A DNA stretch of 64,000 nt from Oasisia sp. SBJ-2009 (Eukaryota; Annelida; Polychaeta; Sabellida; Siboglinidae): assembly GCA_964017155.1 (NCBI GenBank), contig OZ024856.1:10458382-10522381 (forward strand), given 5' to 3'. The notes under the pieces are model-generated. The model was not told the origin of the DNA and did not search any database. It worked only from the letters and a program-made list of their open reading frames with translations. Shown piece after piece: positions 24,641 to 50,614 of the stretch. The translations under genes and the position numbers were made by a program. Numbering within the stretch: the first letter of the stretch is position 1; every line of letters starts with the position of its first letter.

Positions 24641-24929
24641 CATAAGCAGGAATATGAATTCTTTCTTTATAAATGTCGTGCATCTTGGTTGCCAAACAAA
24701 GAGGAATTAATATCCAACTCATACAAATAAGACGTAAGACATACAAGTGGGCTGTAGAAGAAGGCAGATAGCATGTTTCTCGCTAGCAGCGTCATACTGG
24801 TCAGTTCTAACAGGTCATCAAGTTAAGTAAAACTATTATAACTCTTGTTGAATTTAGCATAGCATATGCTGAAGACTGAAAAAATGGCGACTTCTATCCA
24901 TCATATCACGATTGGTTGGGTGCACATAA

Positions 24930-24941
24930 AACAGAAAGGGA

Positions 24942-24997
<56 letters not shown>

Positions 24998-25076
24998 CAG
25001 TGAGAGGTGGTGTCCACAACAAAAGCGAGTAAACTGGGTGAGCATGGCTGAAGAGAGAGCAAAACAGTGAGTGAGT

Positions 25077-25112
<36 letters not shown>

Positions 25113-25745
25113 GAGAGAGAGAGAAAGATAGGGAGAGAGAGAGAGAGAGAGAGAAAGCGATATGGGGGTGTTATACGTGACTGATCAGTGATGGTTAACG
25201 TAGCTGAAGATAAACAGAGAGAGGCCGTATCCCCAACAGAAGAGAGTAAAGTGGGTGTGTGTGGCTAAAGAGAGAAAGCGGGAGTGAGAGAAAGGGGGAG
25301 TGAGAGAAAGGGTGGGAGGTGGCGTCCACAACAGAAGATAGTAAAATGGGTGAGCATGGCTGAAGAGAGAGAGAGAGAGAGAGAGAGGTTGTGGGAGAGA
25401 GACAGAGAAAAAAAAGAGCGAGAGAGGAAATAAAGGAGGTGAGCATGGTTGCAGGGAGAGAAAAGCGACAACGTGAGAAAGAGAGAGAGAGAGAGGGATG
25501 GTGTACATGTTTGAAAAGGGACAGTTAACGTGGGTTAAGAAAGAGAGAGAGGGAGAAAGAAAGACAGAGAGGTTGCATCCAAAACAGAAGAGAGTAAAGT
25601 GGGCGAGGGTGGCTGATGAGAGCGAGAGAGTGAGCGAGAGAAAGAGACGAGGATGGCTTACATGTCTGAAGAGTGACAGTTAACGTGGCTGAAGAGAGAG
25701 AGAGAGAAACATAGGAGAGAGAGCCATAGAATGAGGTAGAGAGAT
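24930..25745. repeat. GA-rich array with two alternating text modules
   Basis: (GA)n tracts separate diverged copies of two modules. Module A, GTCCACAACAGAAGAGAGTA followed by AAGTGGGTGAGCATGGCTGA, is seen at about 25010, 25225, 25325 and 25570. Module B, ACAGTTAACGTGGCTGAAGA, is seen at about 25190, 25520 and 25675. Both end in GCTGAAGAGAGAG, so they probably share one ancestor. Confidence 0.8.
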
Positions 25746-25749
25746 TATG

Positions 25750-26755
25750 AATGTTGGTGAAGAGAAAGATATGAAGAATGTACCTGAAAAGAATGAGATG
25801 GTGAACACATCTAAAGTCAAAGACGTTGTGAATGCGACAGTGATGGCACAGATTATGAATATCGATTTTATTATCTTGGCTTAAGCCATCTGCCGACAAC
25901 TTGTGAAACCGTCCATATGCATGAACGTGTAAGTATGAATCGTTTTTTCAGTGCGTATGTATATTGCTTCGTACTACTAATGTTGTATCACACAGCAGTG
26001 TGGCTCTATGGTATGCGTTTATTAAACTTCTTTGTATCTACAAGGTAACGTTTGCCATCTATGAAATGTTTTGACAATTCTATTTCAGTCAATTTGAATC
26101 TTTCTTCCAAGTTACAGTTGATCTAATTTCTTAGTTAAAGTGTTATTAATAACAAATATCTATATAAATGAAACCATGATCAGACATTCTTAAATCCCCT
26201 CCTCCTTTATATATTACTGATCTGTGTATAATTCTAACTTCACTACTCCTGCCAACTCTTCTAGCTGTCCAGATATGCATTTGTTTATGGCTTATATGGT
26301 TTATGCCTTGGGAGTGGAACATAGCATTAATGTCGTACTTTTACACACTAAAACCTATATTACTACAGTCAATACTCAACCCCTGGCACATATACATATT
26401 GTGCACAGATGGGAAATAGTATCTAATAGGTACATTAGACGTCACGTGGTGCACACCCATGGTATCAAGCAATTGCCACACATATTTTATACACTCGTCA
26501 AAATGTAAATTTTCTCAGTTCAGTTGCCAACGTTTTTCTGTAGTCACTTCAACATGTCATCTTTATGCAACATAAAATATACACATGTAGGAACAGAGAG
26601 AGGGAGCAAGGGAGAATGAAAGAGAGAGTGAGTGAAACAGAGGGAGTGAGAGACACTCCCTGGTTGAAATGGTAACTCAATAAAACAAACGTATTGAAGT
26701 ATGCTGTGCAAAGTGTGGACACACAACATGTAACCAGTCACAAACACTATTTCAG
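25750..26755. other. Intergenic, nothing recognised
   Basis: Short GA-rich patch at 26595-26655. Open frame 26224-26508 has no recognisable domain. Confidence 0.4.
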
Positions 26756-26759
26756 TAGA

Positions 26760-26965
26760 CAGTTCAGCAGAATAAAAACATGTCAACTAAATAAAACAGC
26801 CCAACAAAATAAAATTAGCCAACCAGAATATTGATGGCCCACTAAAATAAAGATAAACCACCCAAATATACAGCCCAACAGAACAAAGATAGACCACCAG
26901 AATAAAGATAACCCACCAACATATTAAGTCCACTAGAATAAAGACAGCCCACCAGAATATAGACG
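26760..26965. repeat. ~20-bp degenerate minisatellite
   Basis: About ten diverged copies of a unit close to CAGCCCACCAGAATAAAGAT. It directly adjoins the GC-rich minisatellite that follows. Confidence 0.7.
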
Positions 26966-26969
26966 GTTC

Positions 26970-27245
26970 CGGGTCGCGTCGGCAGCGTAACCAACTCGGC
27001 TAGCCGAGGCGTCCAAAATGAAATAGTAGCGTCGGCGGGAAACCTTCGACGCGTCGGCGGGAAGTTTGGACGCGTCGGCGAGAAGATTTGGACGCGTCGG
27101 CGGGAAGTTTGGACGCGTCGGCGAGAAGATTTGGACGCGTCGGCAGGAAGTTTGGACGCGTCGGCGAGAAGTCTTGGACGCGTCGGCGGTGAATTTGGTC
27201 GCTCGCGTCGGCGAAAGAACTTTCGCCGAGCTTGTACCCGTGCCG
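26970..27245. repeat. CpG-rich 21/22-bp minisatellite
   Basis: Seven to eight copies of GGACGCGTCGGCGGGAAGTT, alternating with a 22-bp GAGAAGATTT form so that the true period is a 43-bp dimer. Every unit has several CpGs, unlike the AT-rich surroundings. Its left edge holds the palindrome CTCGGCTAGCCGAG (26995-27008). Confidence 0.85.
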
Positions 27246-27549
27246 AAGTGGTATCGTTGCCGATGTAACCAGTGATTATCACTTTGGTCGAATCGGCGTC
27301 ATTTCTAGAATGACACTTCGCCGAACATAAACTCTTACTAAGACCAATTTAAATACAAATACTAACGTCAATGTTAATATTTTAGCAAATGTACTAGATT
27401 GTATTTAAACTGCTGCAAAGTGGCACGGTAGATTTACTCAGTTGCTCACTTGATGCACTATTGATGTACGTGTTTGTCTGGTTTACCGTTTGTCTTTATT
27501 TATTTGCCTTAAGCTTAAATAAAAAATATTGCTAACTGCTTTTTATTTC

Positions 27550-27815
27550 GATTTCGCAATGCAGACGCAAGACATCGCCTTTGCGGCTTTGGTGCGTCTA
27601 GGCTCTAGCATGCGCTAACTGCTCCCACCCCCCTATGACATCGGCTTATTTACGTCGACTCGACGGCATTAAATTGATCTAATCCACAATTTAAAAAAAT
27701 CTGACTTTCTTGTACCGGAAATGATTTATAATGACATTCCGAACACATACACATCAAAAACGTTCGTAAAACCGTTTTGAATTTTAGGCCAGTTAACTGG
27801 AAGATTACCAAAACC
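27550..27815. repeat. Partial second copy of the 28.9-29.5 kb TIR element
   Basis: 27633-27815 (TATGACATCGGCTTATTTACG ... GACATTCCGAACACATACAC ... TTAGGCCAGTTAACTGGAAG) is a diverged direct copy of the right half of the element at 28862-29500. The preceding CGCAATGCAGACGCAAGAC sequence also corresponds to its centre. The left terminus is missing. Confidence 0.65.
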
Positions 27816-28194
27816 GCAATACCACGAAAGGGGACCACTGAATTGTACTATTCATAACTTACGTATTCAGCAGTAACTTATCGTGTTACGTGTGTTAGCA
27901 TAAAAAGCTACACATCATACAAATCTTAATATGTCCACCATTAGCAACATTCGCCTAAAGATATTGCTCTGGGGTGACAATAACACCAACATATGTTATA
28001 TTAGTTAGGACGCACGGCTTTTGGCCTTACTTAGCCCTGGCTTAAGGTAAGGTAAGCGTCGATACGATCGTTTGATTCCGCCTGTCTACTTTCCAACATT
28101 CTTGATGCAGACAACCGACATTTGGGCCTTTAGCTTGAGCCCGAGGCTTGACTACAGGCCCTGACTTGTTTTGGGTCTTGCCGCTCTAACTCTT

Positions 28195-28411
<217 letters not shown>

Positions 28412-28861
28412 TTTACCGTAACTCGACGTGGCATATAATTGTATTAGCCAAACTATTACTGCTATAAATACACATCTGTATAATTATATCGAAAGATGTC
28501 AATCACAAACCCACACTTACCCACACTGACATGGATGTTATCATCATTCACTGTCAGAACTGGCGGCAGTCAGTGACCTTACAATTTGATTTCAACGAGA
28601 ATCTTGGGATTCTTGCTGTCAAATTAGACAAATAGTATGCTGTACGTATGGCATAACCAGTAATACAATGAGTTGCGACGCTTTTTGATGATGGATTCAA
28701 ACAATTTGATTATGTGCCGAGAAGTTTTAATCACTTCCTTTTCTTGTTATAATATTTTTTAGCCAGTTTGTGATAGAGCCACACAGACATGTCACATTTT
28801 TGGGATGGCAATCCGTATTTTTGACCTAATATTCTGTAAGAATCCGTATCAATCCGTATCA

Positions 28862-29500
28862 CTAATGAAATCTTCTAGTTAACTGGCCTAAGTTATCAAG
28901 GCCTTTTCAAAATGCATGTTTGTGTTGTTTGGAATGTCATTCTGCACCAATCCCGCTAAAAAGAAGTCAGATATATATATATTTTTAATTGTGTTTTTGA
29001 TCAATGTAATGCCGTCGAGTCTACTCAAACAAGCCGATGTCACAAGGTGCGATCAATTAAATTAGCGCAGCCTAGACACACCGGGGTCTCAAACCCCGGC
29101 TTTGTCAAAGGATGTCTAGCGTGTGCATTGCGAAGTCGAAAAAACAATTAGCCATATTTGATCAAATTTATGCTTAAAACAAATATATCTGCATTTTATA
29201 GAGTACAAAGTTAATGATGTAGCCTTAGTTTTGGGGACACATTCGCAAATCGCAATACGTCGGCTTTGCGTCGTGATACGTCTGGGGAGCGCTATGTATT
29301 GCTCACGCCCAGTGACATCGGCTTATTTTCGTTGTCTCGACGACATTAAATTGATATAAAACACAATTTAAAAAAATTATATCCAACCTCGTTTTAGCGG
29401 GTATGATGGAGAATGACATTCCAAACACATACACATCGAAAAAAACGTGGTAAACCCGTTTTAAAAAGGCCCTAATAATTTAGGCCAGTTAACTGGAATA
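28862..29500. mobile_element. ~640-bp TIR element with long inverted arms
   Basis: The left arm (28862-29045, from CTAGTTAACTGGCCTAAG) and right arm (29310-29500, ending TTTAGGCCAGTTAACTGGAA) are diverged reverse complements; matched words include GGAATGTCATTCT/AGAATGACATTCC, GTTTGTGTTGTTTGG against CCAAACACATACAC, and CCCGCTAAAA/TTTTAGCGGG. The tip CCAGTTAACTGG is itself a palindrome. The spacer is not coding. Target duplication not resolved. It may be nested in an outer repeat marked by AATCCGTATC words (28810-28862 and 29928-30020). Confidence 0.65.
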
Positions 29501-29924
29501 TTTCCGACATTTTAGTTCACTTCAGCACGTTTAAACTGCATACCGCAAAACAGACAGTGTCATCAAATAATAACAATTTATCTCAGCAGTTCGCGCGTAT
29601 GTCGAAGTTTCACTGGCAAGCGTCAACATCTTGAAATCAGAAATATAGGCGGTTTCGCCGCGTCGAGCTCCATTTCCTGTACTGCTTTTCATAATCGTCA
29701 CGCGCCTGCCACGCGCCCTGTTCACACCCGTTGAGCCACCTGCCGCAGTTTTCAGAACAAATTTACCAGCGCGCCATCTATTATGCGCTACAATAAACTA
29801 ATCGGTGGTTTAGTTCGTTCGTTTCGAATCGAATTACTTAGTCACTAACAGTAAACGATTATTTCATTGTGCTGTAGTTTTGTGACACCTACAAGGACAT
29901 AATGTGGTTAAAAATAATGTATCC

Positions 29925-30030
29925 GTAAATTTAGCTAAATTCCGTATCAAAATGGAGTACGGCCGTATCACTTAAAAACGGCCAAAATCCGTATCGGATA
30001 CGGGTAATCCGTATCATCTTGCGAGACACC
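29925..30030. repeat. CCGTATC-rich repeat, mirrored at 28805-28862
   Basis: Several copies of ATCCGTATC, including CGTATCGGATACGGGTAATC, shared with the other flank of the TIR element. This suggests an older element split by that insertion; its borders were not determined. Confidence 0.4.
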
Positions 30031-30220
30031 CAAACAAATCAGGCCTTTTAACATGGGATAATGGCGGCACAACAACATTTTGACGAGTATAAAATATCCA
30101 CAATGCATTGCGAAGGGAATTCCCTCGCTAGTGCACAAGGTCCAAGTGTGAAGTAGGGTTCACGTGACGGAAATATATTTACTGGGTACATTATTTTCAC
30201 GCACACAACAGACGAATGCC

Positions 30221-37576
<7,356 letters not shown>

Positions 37577-37598
<22 letters not shown>

Positions 37599-38015
37599 TT
37601 GATGCACTAGTCAGTTAGATACAAGTGCTTTGTTCTGTTAAGACGTATACTTTATCACAGTGTGTAGAATGTTACTGCTGTAGTTTATGCACTAGTCAGT
37701 TAGTTACAAGTGCTTTGTTCTATTAAAACGTATACTTTATCACAGTGTGTGGAATGTTACTACTGTAGTTTATGCACTAGTCAGTTAGTTACAAGTGCTT
37801 TGTTCTATTAAAACGTATACTTTATCACAGTGTGTGGAATGTTACTACTGTTGTTTCTACACTAGTCAGTTAGTTACAAGTGCTTTGTTCTATTAAAACG
37901 TATACTTTATCACAGTGTGTGGAATGTTACTACTGTAGTTTCTACACTAGTCAGTTAGTTACAAGTGCTTTGTTCTATTAAAACGTGTACTTTATCACAG
38001 TGTGTAGAATGTTAC
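37577..38015. repeat. 85-bp minisatellite starting at the PEBP stop codon
   Basis: About five copies with an 85-bp period (repeat phase points near 37577, 37662, 37747, 37832, 37917, 38002). The unit includes AATGTTACTGCTGTAG, GCACTAGTCAGTTAG and ACAAGTGCTTTG. The first copy supplies the final codons (..IMLLL) and TAG of the PEBP-like gene; the others form its probable 3' UTR. Confidence 0.92.
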
Positions 38016-38023
38016 TAGTTGAA

Positions 38024-38026
<3 letters not shown>

Positions 38027-38061
<35 letters not shown>

Positions 38062-39640
38062 GCCAACTGTTGCTCTAAGGTTGTTATTTTCATGGTGTCG
38101 TCCAACGGTCGATTTGTTTCATGAACATTCTGAACATCTTGCGTTTTCGTGTGTTGCCACTTTTCTCGGCTGTTGCTTCCTGAACTGATGGGTTCCACTA
38201 CCAAGTTTCCCTTTTTTGCATAGCTGACCTTATGACCCCACAGTGACAGCTGCCCGTCGCTTTCATTGTATCACATAAGATTGTCCAATCATACACTTCG
38301 TCATTTTCCCCGCTATTAATGACATCTTTGGTGTAATCATCAGCTTACGTGTCCAACACTTGTGATTTTATAAACGGACATTTTTAATGTTGACTCTTCT
38401 CAAACCATACCAAACTAAATATTACTTTTGTTGACATAGTGGAAATCAAACTTATTTTAATCAGCAGCATTTTGTAACAATTCGAAATTGTCACGAGCTG
38501 GATGCTTGGGGCATGTCCACACAGGCCATCAATCAATTTCATTCTACAGTAACTTCTCTCCTTAAAGTGAACAATGACGTTACATTTCACATCGAATAGA
38601 AACAACGCTCACCTTTATATATATAAAATTATAGAAATCAAAGAATAGTATAACTGCATCGTAATCATTCATAAATACCAAACCCACAAATAAATGTCTG
38701 GTAGCCCTATATATATTTTCGTATAATATAAGGATTGTCGTCGTAGAATACAGTTCAGACTTATCACAGTTCTTACGGCATTGGAATCTGCTACAATCAA
38801 GTATGCGTCGTCTTTTTACCTTTTAATATCAATTAAAATATAAACGCACACGCAAGAATTACGTCTGTAATAATGTATGGCCCAAATGTATGACGCAACA
38901 CTAAAAACACATGAAACCATTGTAGATGTTTAGCAGTAGCAGTTCTGTTATGTATTTTACATGTATATTATCAACATATTCGAGCAATGTATACAAGGTA
39001 AAATTTATGTCGACACCAAGGATGGTACGTCCGCTGTCAAACTAATATATGCCAGTGATAATGAAGGCCTTGCACGTCGATGCCATTGAGCACCGTGGAT
39101 CTACAACTGCAGAGAAAGATGAGGCTCTGTGAAATTGTATAAAGCAACGTTATACCAAATCATCGTGACTATGAAATCGAGTCGTTGTAGTGAGTATTAT
39201 CGATGCTGTGAAAACGATTCTTTGTAGTGAGTGTTATCGTGACTGTGAAAACGATTCTTTGTAGTGAGTGTTGTTATTTACGCAGCCGTCCTGTGTCGCT
39301 TTACTTGAAACGTTAAGAACGAAGGGGCATGTGAAGGTTTGCTCCGTACGAAAAAGTAGGATATGATCAAGGAAATGTTAATACTTAGTCGTTACGAATT
39401 TATTCTCAGCAGGCTTGGGATATAATCAAAATGCATTTGCATTTGAAAATTTCGCAGTTGAACTTCCGTTTGAATAAAAACACACATACATATTAATTCG
39501 TTTAATTACAATAAATCGTTTTATATGTCGTACTAGTGACATTTTATCATCGTTACCTCGTGGCTACGGTGGCTTCGGTATCTAATTGTTACATGAACTA
39601 GAGTTGACTACTGTATGGCTATTCTGACTAACGTGTTCGG
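38027..39640. other. Intergenic, short (TA)n and a small tandem repeat
   Basis: (TA)n at 38027-38059. At about 39170-39285 a unit containing GAAAACGATTCTTTGTAGTG is present about 2.5 times. No exon or element recognised; open frames are short and without domains. Confidence 0.45.
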
Positions 39641-39649
39641 TAAATTAAT

Positions 39650-40490
39650 CATAATCTTAAGCTACGGAGGAATATTTCCAATACGTATATATATCGATAA
39701 TCTTCATGGTTGTTACAGTTTGGCAAAAACATTGATTTCTTGTAGAAAAGTGTTTACAAATACGTCCAACCGACCTTTTTCCAGTAGCATGTGCCTTTTT
39801 CCTCGCTATGCGAATAACTAAAACGATATCTTGTATAAGTTTGCCCCATCCAGTGAAGGCACGAAACATTGGCAAAGCAACACAGCGATCAGGGCCCAGT
39901 GCGTTCACTATTTCGTGTGCCGGTAAATAAAAAAAATTGTTCCAATCATCAAAGACAGTCCACACTTTGGTGTGATTTTGAGGCGCTGAGCTGATGTAAC
40001 TACCACATCCGTGTCAACTGTGCGAATGGATGTCTTTTAATTGTTTCACAGCGTCTTCCAGATGTAGTAGGATTCGTGTATATTTCCATATCTGGAAAGT
40101 AAGCAAGTATTCTCACCTTCAGTCTTATGGAGTTGACACGTCCCGTTACATCACTCCTCAGTTGTCCACGTCGGGTACTATACATGTTTGCTAGGTCGGT
40201 CAATTTAAAAACGTGTTCAACCAGATGGTCCATCCGGGCTTCTTCAAAATGAGATGAGTCCAGCAAATGCGATGACATGATAATCAGAGGCTACTTCACA
40301 TTCAACAAATGTTGCCACTTCGCATGCTTTGTTACACAAAGAGACCACGCATTGGGTGTGATATTGTATGATCATGTCCCAAGCAGTTAGTTTCCAAGAA
40401 GTGCAGTACCCTGCAATTTGACAGCACACTGTCTGACGTAACGTCAACATGAAAGCTCGATGAATTGCACAAAGAATTTCCAACTGGAGG
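39650..40490 (-). pseudogene. Decayed repetitive ORF, 'ALGP..ALPMFHAFTG' type
   Basis: Minus-strand frames contain LPAHEIVNALGPDRCVALPM then FRAFTG, preceded at about 40225 by HFEEARMDHLVEH. These resemble, in order, HEEADTR..LH and ALGP...LPxFHAFTGCDT segments of a large uncharacterised ORF family that is highly repetitive in invertebrate genomes. The Cys of the FTGCDT segment is lost (FTGWGK) and several frame shifts separate the pieces, so this is a dead copy. I recognise the family from its motifs only; its element class is not known to me. Confidence 0.5.
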
Positions 40491-42224
40491 CATGTCGCAG
40501 AAGAAGGAAGTGCTTCTTCTACAGACTGACGGGTGAACTTCTTGAAAGTATCTGTACTATCTCCAATGCGAAATTTCCTTTCCCCTGCTTACTGAAGTTT
40601 TGTCTTGTTGAATTGCAATCTACAAGAGTCATGCCATTTTGCAATATACTGCCGGAAAGTTGCCTCAATGCCTATACCATCGTCTAACCTTAATAGGCTG
40701 ATTGTCTTAGGCAAGCAACAAACCTTGATGAAACCCATGATATTTCAGTGATAGTCTTGCAACCTACTCCCTCTGCGTCACGTTTTCAATAAGCAGTGCA
40801 GCGAAGCACCTCCGGTGTGTCATCCGCACGCAGAAGGCTTTTGTTCCAATTTGTCGTCAGACATTGAACATTGGATGTCCCAGAACCAGGCTGGTCCACC
40901 ACTTTATATACTTTGGCCATTCGGATATTATGGCAATTTCACACTTCTGGTGGACAAACCTTAGAAGGCGGTCATAACGTCACGGATTACCTCCACTACA
41001 TTCTGAAGACACCTATTTGTGTTATTATCAATACACTCGGCATTTATATCATCTAACAAAACATATATTCAAAATGAAGCGCGGTTTCCTTTATTTTTGT
41101 CACGTCACATTCCCACAGCCCCATGATCAGCTGTTAAACCTCATAGCAATCATTTCCTACCCACCTGTCATATTTTTAAACTATTAGGACGTTTAGTTTA
41201 AATACGAGGAAATAGGTTTTCGGCGGCCATTTTGGAAATGGCGCCAACGCCTTCCAGGGCGAAATCTGAGAAGGCCCTATATCCAAATATTGTTGTACTT
41301 ATGTACTCTAAGTGGGTGCCAACTTTTATGCTTGTATCATAAATCGCATAATTCGGCCATATTTTGTCACTTATAGGTTGGGCTAATTGCACTCTGACCC
41401 GGAAGTTTTGGTTTACGTATAGTCGAACTCCGAACTCGCTTACTTTTGATTGTTCAAACATTTTCATAAGTGACCACCCTCTGCATTAAGTAATATGGCC
41501 TGTAAGAGACCCCGTCGGACCGCAGTTGATTGGGGACTGGACACAAGAATAATATTTTAACGACTGATGACAGTTATATCTTCCGACTGATGGATACTAG
41601 GAAAATCGTGAATATCTTGCGTTATATCTTTCTTATCTTAAATATCCGATTTAATACTGAGTTTACCACAATGTCATAACCATATAGCAATTTAAGGAGC
41701 GCAGATAGTATACATGATTTTAGGCCGTATGCCCTTTACGGGATTTGCATTTGACATTGCTGTGCGTTGTGATTTTACAACAGTTTGATAAGCACTTATA
41801 TCTGACAAGTTGTCTAAATGCACATAATCATAACACATGTATACGTTTGCCCCAAAACAGGTCGTACTGCGCGAAAGATGGCATTCTTCATTAGTAGCCA
41901 AGATCGCCAAACACAAGTACTAGCCGCCGATGCCATGGCAACCACCATAACAATCGATTAAAATGCATGATTTACGTCATCATTGTTACCGGCAGAGTTC
42001 CACTGCTTCTACTTGTAATTATCCTTCGGACAATATAACTGTGAAACACTATTTGGTGACAGTCCAATTATCACAACCAAAAACAAAGTCCTATTATAAT
42101 ATTATAATATATATCAACATGGAGAATATTGACTTCTTAACCCCAAGTGTCCCCAATGTCGTTTTCGAGCGCGAGACTTACATGGCATATAATTGTCGGA
42201 CAGTTACTGCGCCATGACTGAGTT
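40491..42224. other. Intergenic, no gene recognised
   Basis: Parts of 40500-41060 may be further decayed sequence of the repetitive ORF to the left. 41215-41245 contains a GGCGGCCATTTTGGAAATGG self-complementary stretch. Nothing else supported. Confidence 0.4.
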
Positions 42225-42640
42225 TAGTCTAGCTTAACCGACTGCCTTCGCCAAGAAGACAGTCGGGTTACTTTGCCGGCTTTTGCATATTATCCGTGTG
42301 GGTTCAACAATGCTGCCACCTCACGGATACTGGTTAATCCTGCCGTAATTACTATTTTATAAACAATTAAAATTTGTATTTGTTTGTGTGTTAATATAAG
42401 TTTAATTTTGAATATTTTTAATAATGCAACATTATCTGATAAAAAGGTATCCTTATTTAATTTGTTATTTCAAATTTGGCCTGAGAACCAACCAGCGTCT
42501 CTATCCTAATATGGGGTAAGGCCGCCCTGTCCGTTATATCGGCAAATCATTAATTCCTCAGGCGGAGTTGAGGGGCTGAAAGGTGCTGCCACCTCACGGA
42601 GCCTGGGTAATCGCGGCTATAGTTGAAAGCGAAAATACGC
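42225..42640. repeat. Dispersed repeat with CTGCCACCTCACGGA motif, copy 2
   Basis: Begins AGCTTAACCGACTGCC and ends near CTGCCACCTCACGGAGCCTG then GGTAATCGCGG. CTGCCACCTCACGGA occurs twice within it (about 42313 and 42588), as it does in reverse in the 30.65-31.25 kb copy. AT-rich middle, GC-rich ends, no coding frame: probably a non-autonomous transposable element. Confidence 0.7.
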
Positions 42641-43679
42641 TTTGTGGCAGTACTAATCTTTGCTTATATTGGTTTCCCATATTACCCGAAAATCCCAGTA
42701 GTGATGGGGTAAGTCATGCGCATGAGATGCCCGTACCAGCGTAGACGGCATTGGGAAGAACGGGTAATGCAGTGCCACTGGGCTGGCCGGTTTTATCTCG
42801 TATAGCGCGGTTTGTGATGTGTCATGATTTATGCACCAAGCGGCGCTGGCATCGCACATCGAAGACATCGAGGTGACGGCGATCTCGGAATGGTATTGCC
42901 TAAGAGAAGAACTAAAAAATCAGTATACGGTACATGTTTATCTTGGTTTTGATGCAGATGCGTCGTTTGCGACAGCTTTGGAGAAACATTCCTGTGTTTC
43001 ATAGTTCAGCTAAAAATCACCAGAAGGATTCTAGGTGTTATTTAGTCACGCTCAGGCATTAAACAGAGTTACGGTGAATTTGCTAAGCACTTTTATTTTA
43101 GGACAATATAATATTATGTTACTATGTTCCTTTTATACCTGAAAGAAAATTTGGAGACCGGAACATAAGTTACGGGGTACGCTGCTGTTTTGTTATATTG
43201 AGTCTACCTATTATTAAAATGTGTGGGGGTGACTCAATTTGCTCAGTTGCTGGTGTCGTCTGTGCTGATTCAATAAATTGATTAGAGGCACGTGTTATTT
43301 TTATTCTCCAAAGATGTATTTTGTGGGACTTTTTTACCCAGCAGTTTTCCATTTTGGGGAGAATATTGATCTGCTTGTAGCGGGAAGTATCATTTTAAAG
43401 GAGTATTTTTATGTTTTATACTTTTGTCTAAACATAAAATTTCGCTTAGTGGCCTTGGGTGGAGGTGATACTTCTCATTATGATCACTGTCTGTAACAGG
43501 TATCCCCTCACCTTTGATGTTGTGTATTAGCAGCTCGATGCATTGTATATATTTAATTGATTGTTCATGTGTGTACAACACCAAATTTGCGTACACAATT
43601 ACTTACACATGCATTTTCTTGGTATGTCTGTTTCATATCAACTGACAACATGATATGCTAATTATCAAACTCATATATG
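42641..43679. other. Intergenic, nothing recognised
   Basis: Short open frames only; no domain, repeat or RNA gene identified. Confidence 0.4.

Positions 43680-43750
<71 letters not shown>
43680..43750. repeat. (TA)n tract
   Basis: Alternating TA directly abutting the left end of the TIR element that follows. Confidence 0.95.
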
Positions 43751-49329
<5,579 letters not shown>

Positions 49330-49330
<1 letters not shown>

Positions 49331-49560
49331 AGCTGGAAACTGCTCGTTCGCTGTGGCTGCTGGGTCCCTATGGAACAATTTACCAACGGTCATTAAGACT
49401 TGCGACAATCTCACCAGTTTCAAACGTCTACTGAAGACATTTGTTTCGTATTGCTTTTTAGTGTATTTCGACATGAACATTATTATTTGCTTACTAGATT
49501 ATTTGGTAATACTATCAGTACATAATTATACACTTATTTATTGGCATTATTTTTTTTTTA
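49330..49560 (+). pseudogene. LINE 3' end fragment
   Basis: VAAGSLWNNLPTVIKTCD then LTSFKRLLKTF (about 49350-49445) is the extreme C-terminus of a CR1/Rex-like ORF2 (..GxxLWNxLP...SxxSFKxxLKTxLF). An AT-rich 3' region follows to about 49790. Upstream codons are unrecognisable. Confidence 0.6.
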
Positions 49561-49791
49561 ACTTATACTAAACTATTTATTACTAATAATAATTATACAT
49601 ATACATCATTTATCAGTATCATTGTGATGTAATTATATACTAGACTGATTATTATGTATTTTTATAACTAATACGTAATTTATTTATTTAAAAGTGCTAC
49701 GTTATTTAATACCGTAGTAATTTTATTTATTTATTTACCTATACATATTTTTTTTTACAATTATTTTAAAACACTAGTATTTGTCTTATTG

Positions 49792-49796
<5 letters not shown>

Positions 49797-49859
<63 letters not shown>
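49797..49859. repeat. (TA)n tract
   Basis: Alternating TA, flanked by GTATG on the left and TAATGGATACATA on the right. Confidence 0.95.
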
Positions 49860-49861
<2 letters not shown>

Positions 49862-50510
49862 GGATACATAATTAAATATCTTCACGTACGCACGGGTGCA
49901 TTTTAGACACCGCTTGTTTAATTAGTTTTAAATAAAATGTAACAAAACAAATAATGATTGAAATTTCGACTAGTATAAGATGTCAAGAGCGTCCTGTTTT
50001 TCTATGAAGAGTCGAATTACGGATATGTCAATGGTGGTCAGGCGGACTGAATCCACTGGCCCATCGGGCCAGTCAAATTTGAAATCTGGTGGCCCGAACT
50101 GGCCGGACATCTTCGAAACCGCGTCGGGTGATCGGGCCTGTCGAGATCTGACTTTAATAAAAGGGTATCATAGGGGTATAATGCTTAGAAATCATTGCTG
50201 TGCAAACTGTAGCTGTCTTAAAATAAAAATATGTTTATGATTTGTTTGTACATTTTGTGTAATGTCTTATTTACGTAAAGAAAAAATATTTCTATCGATT
50301 TTGCCACGACAATGATTTCTCTAAAATAGTATATATGAAATCTCGTTGCACAATAGGTTATTTTTACAGAAAGACGGTTTTACCAGAAGGGAAAAGACAG
50401 TCGACTACACTAAACCTATTTTTAAATTATGACTGCTCCCCCACCGGAGACAAAGGCCCCGTGGCTCAACATGTAGGCTGGAAGGCACGAACGCAAGCAA
50501 GCACGCACGC
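49860..50510. other. Intergenic, nothing recognised
   Basis: Short frame at 49980-50240 without recognisable domain; includes a CTGGCCCATCGGGCCAGTC inverted word at 50058-50076. Confidence 0.4.
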
Positions 50511-50519
50511 ACGCGCGCG

Positions 50520-50566
<47 letters not shown>

Positions 50567-50614
50567 ACACACACACACACACGCACGCACGCACGCACGC
50601 GCGCGCGCGCACAC
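50490..50614. repeat. (CA)n with flanking (GCAC)n and (CG)n
   Basis: GCACGCACGCACGCGCGCGC, about 50 bp of CA, then CGCACGCACG and CGCGCG again; symmetric composition on either side of the CA core. Confidence 0.95.
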
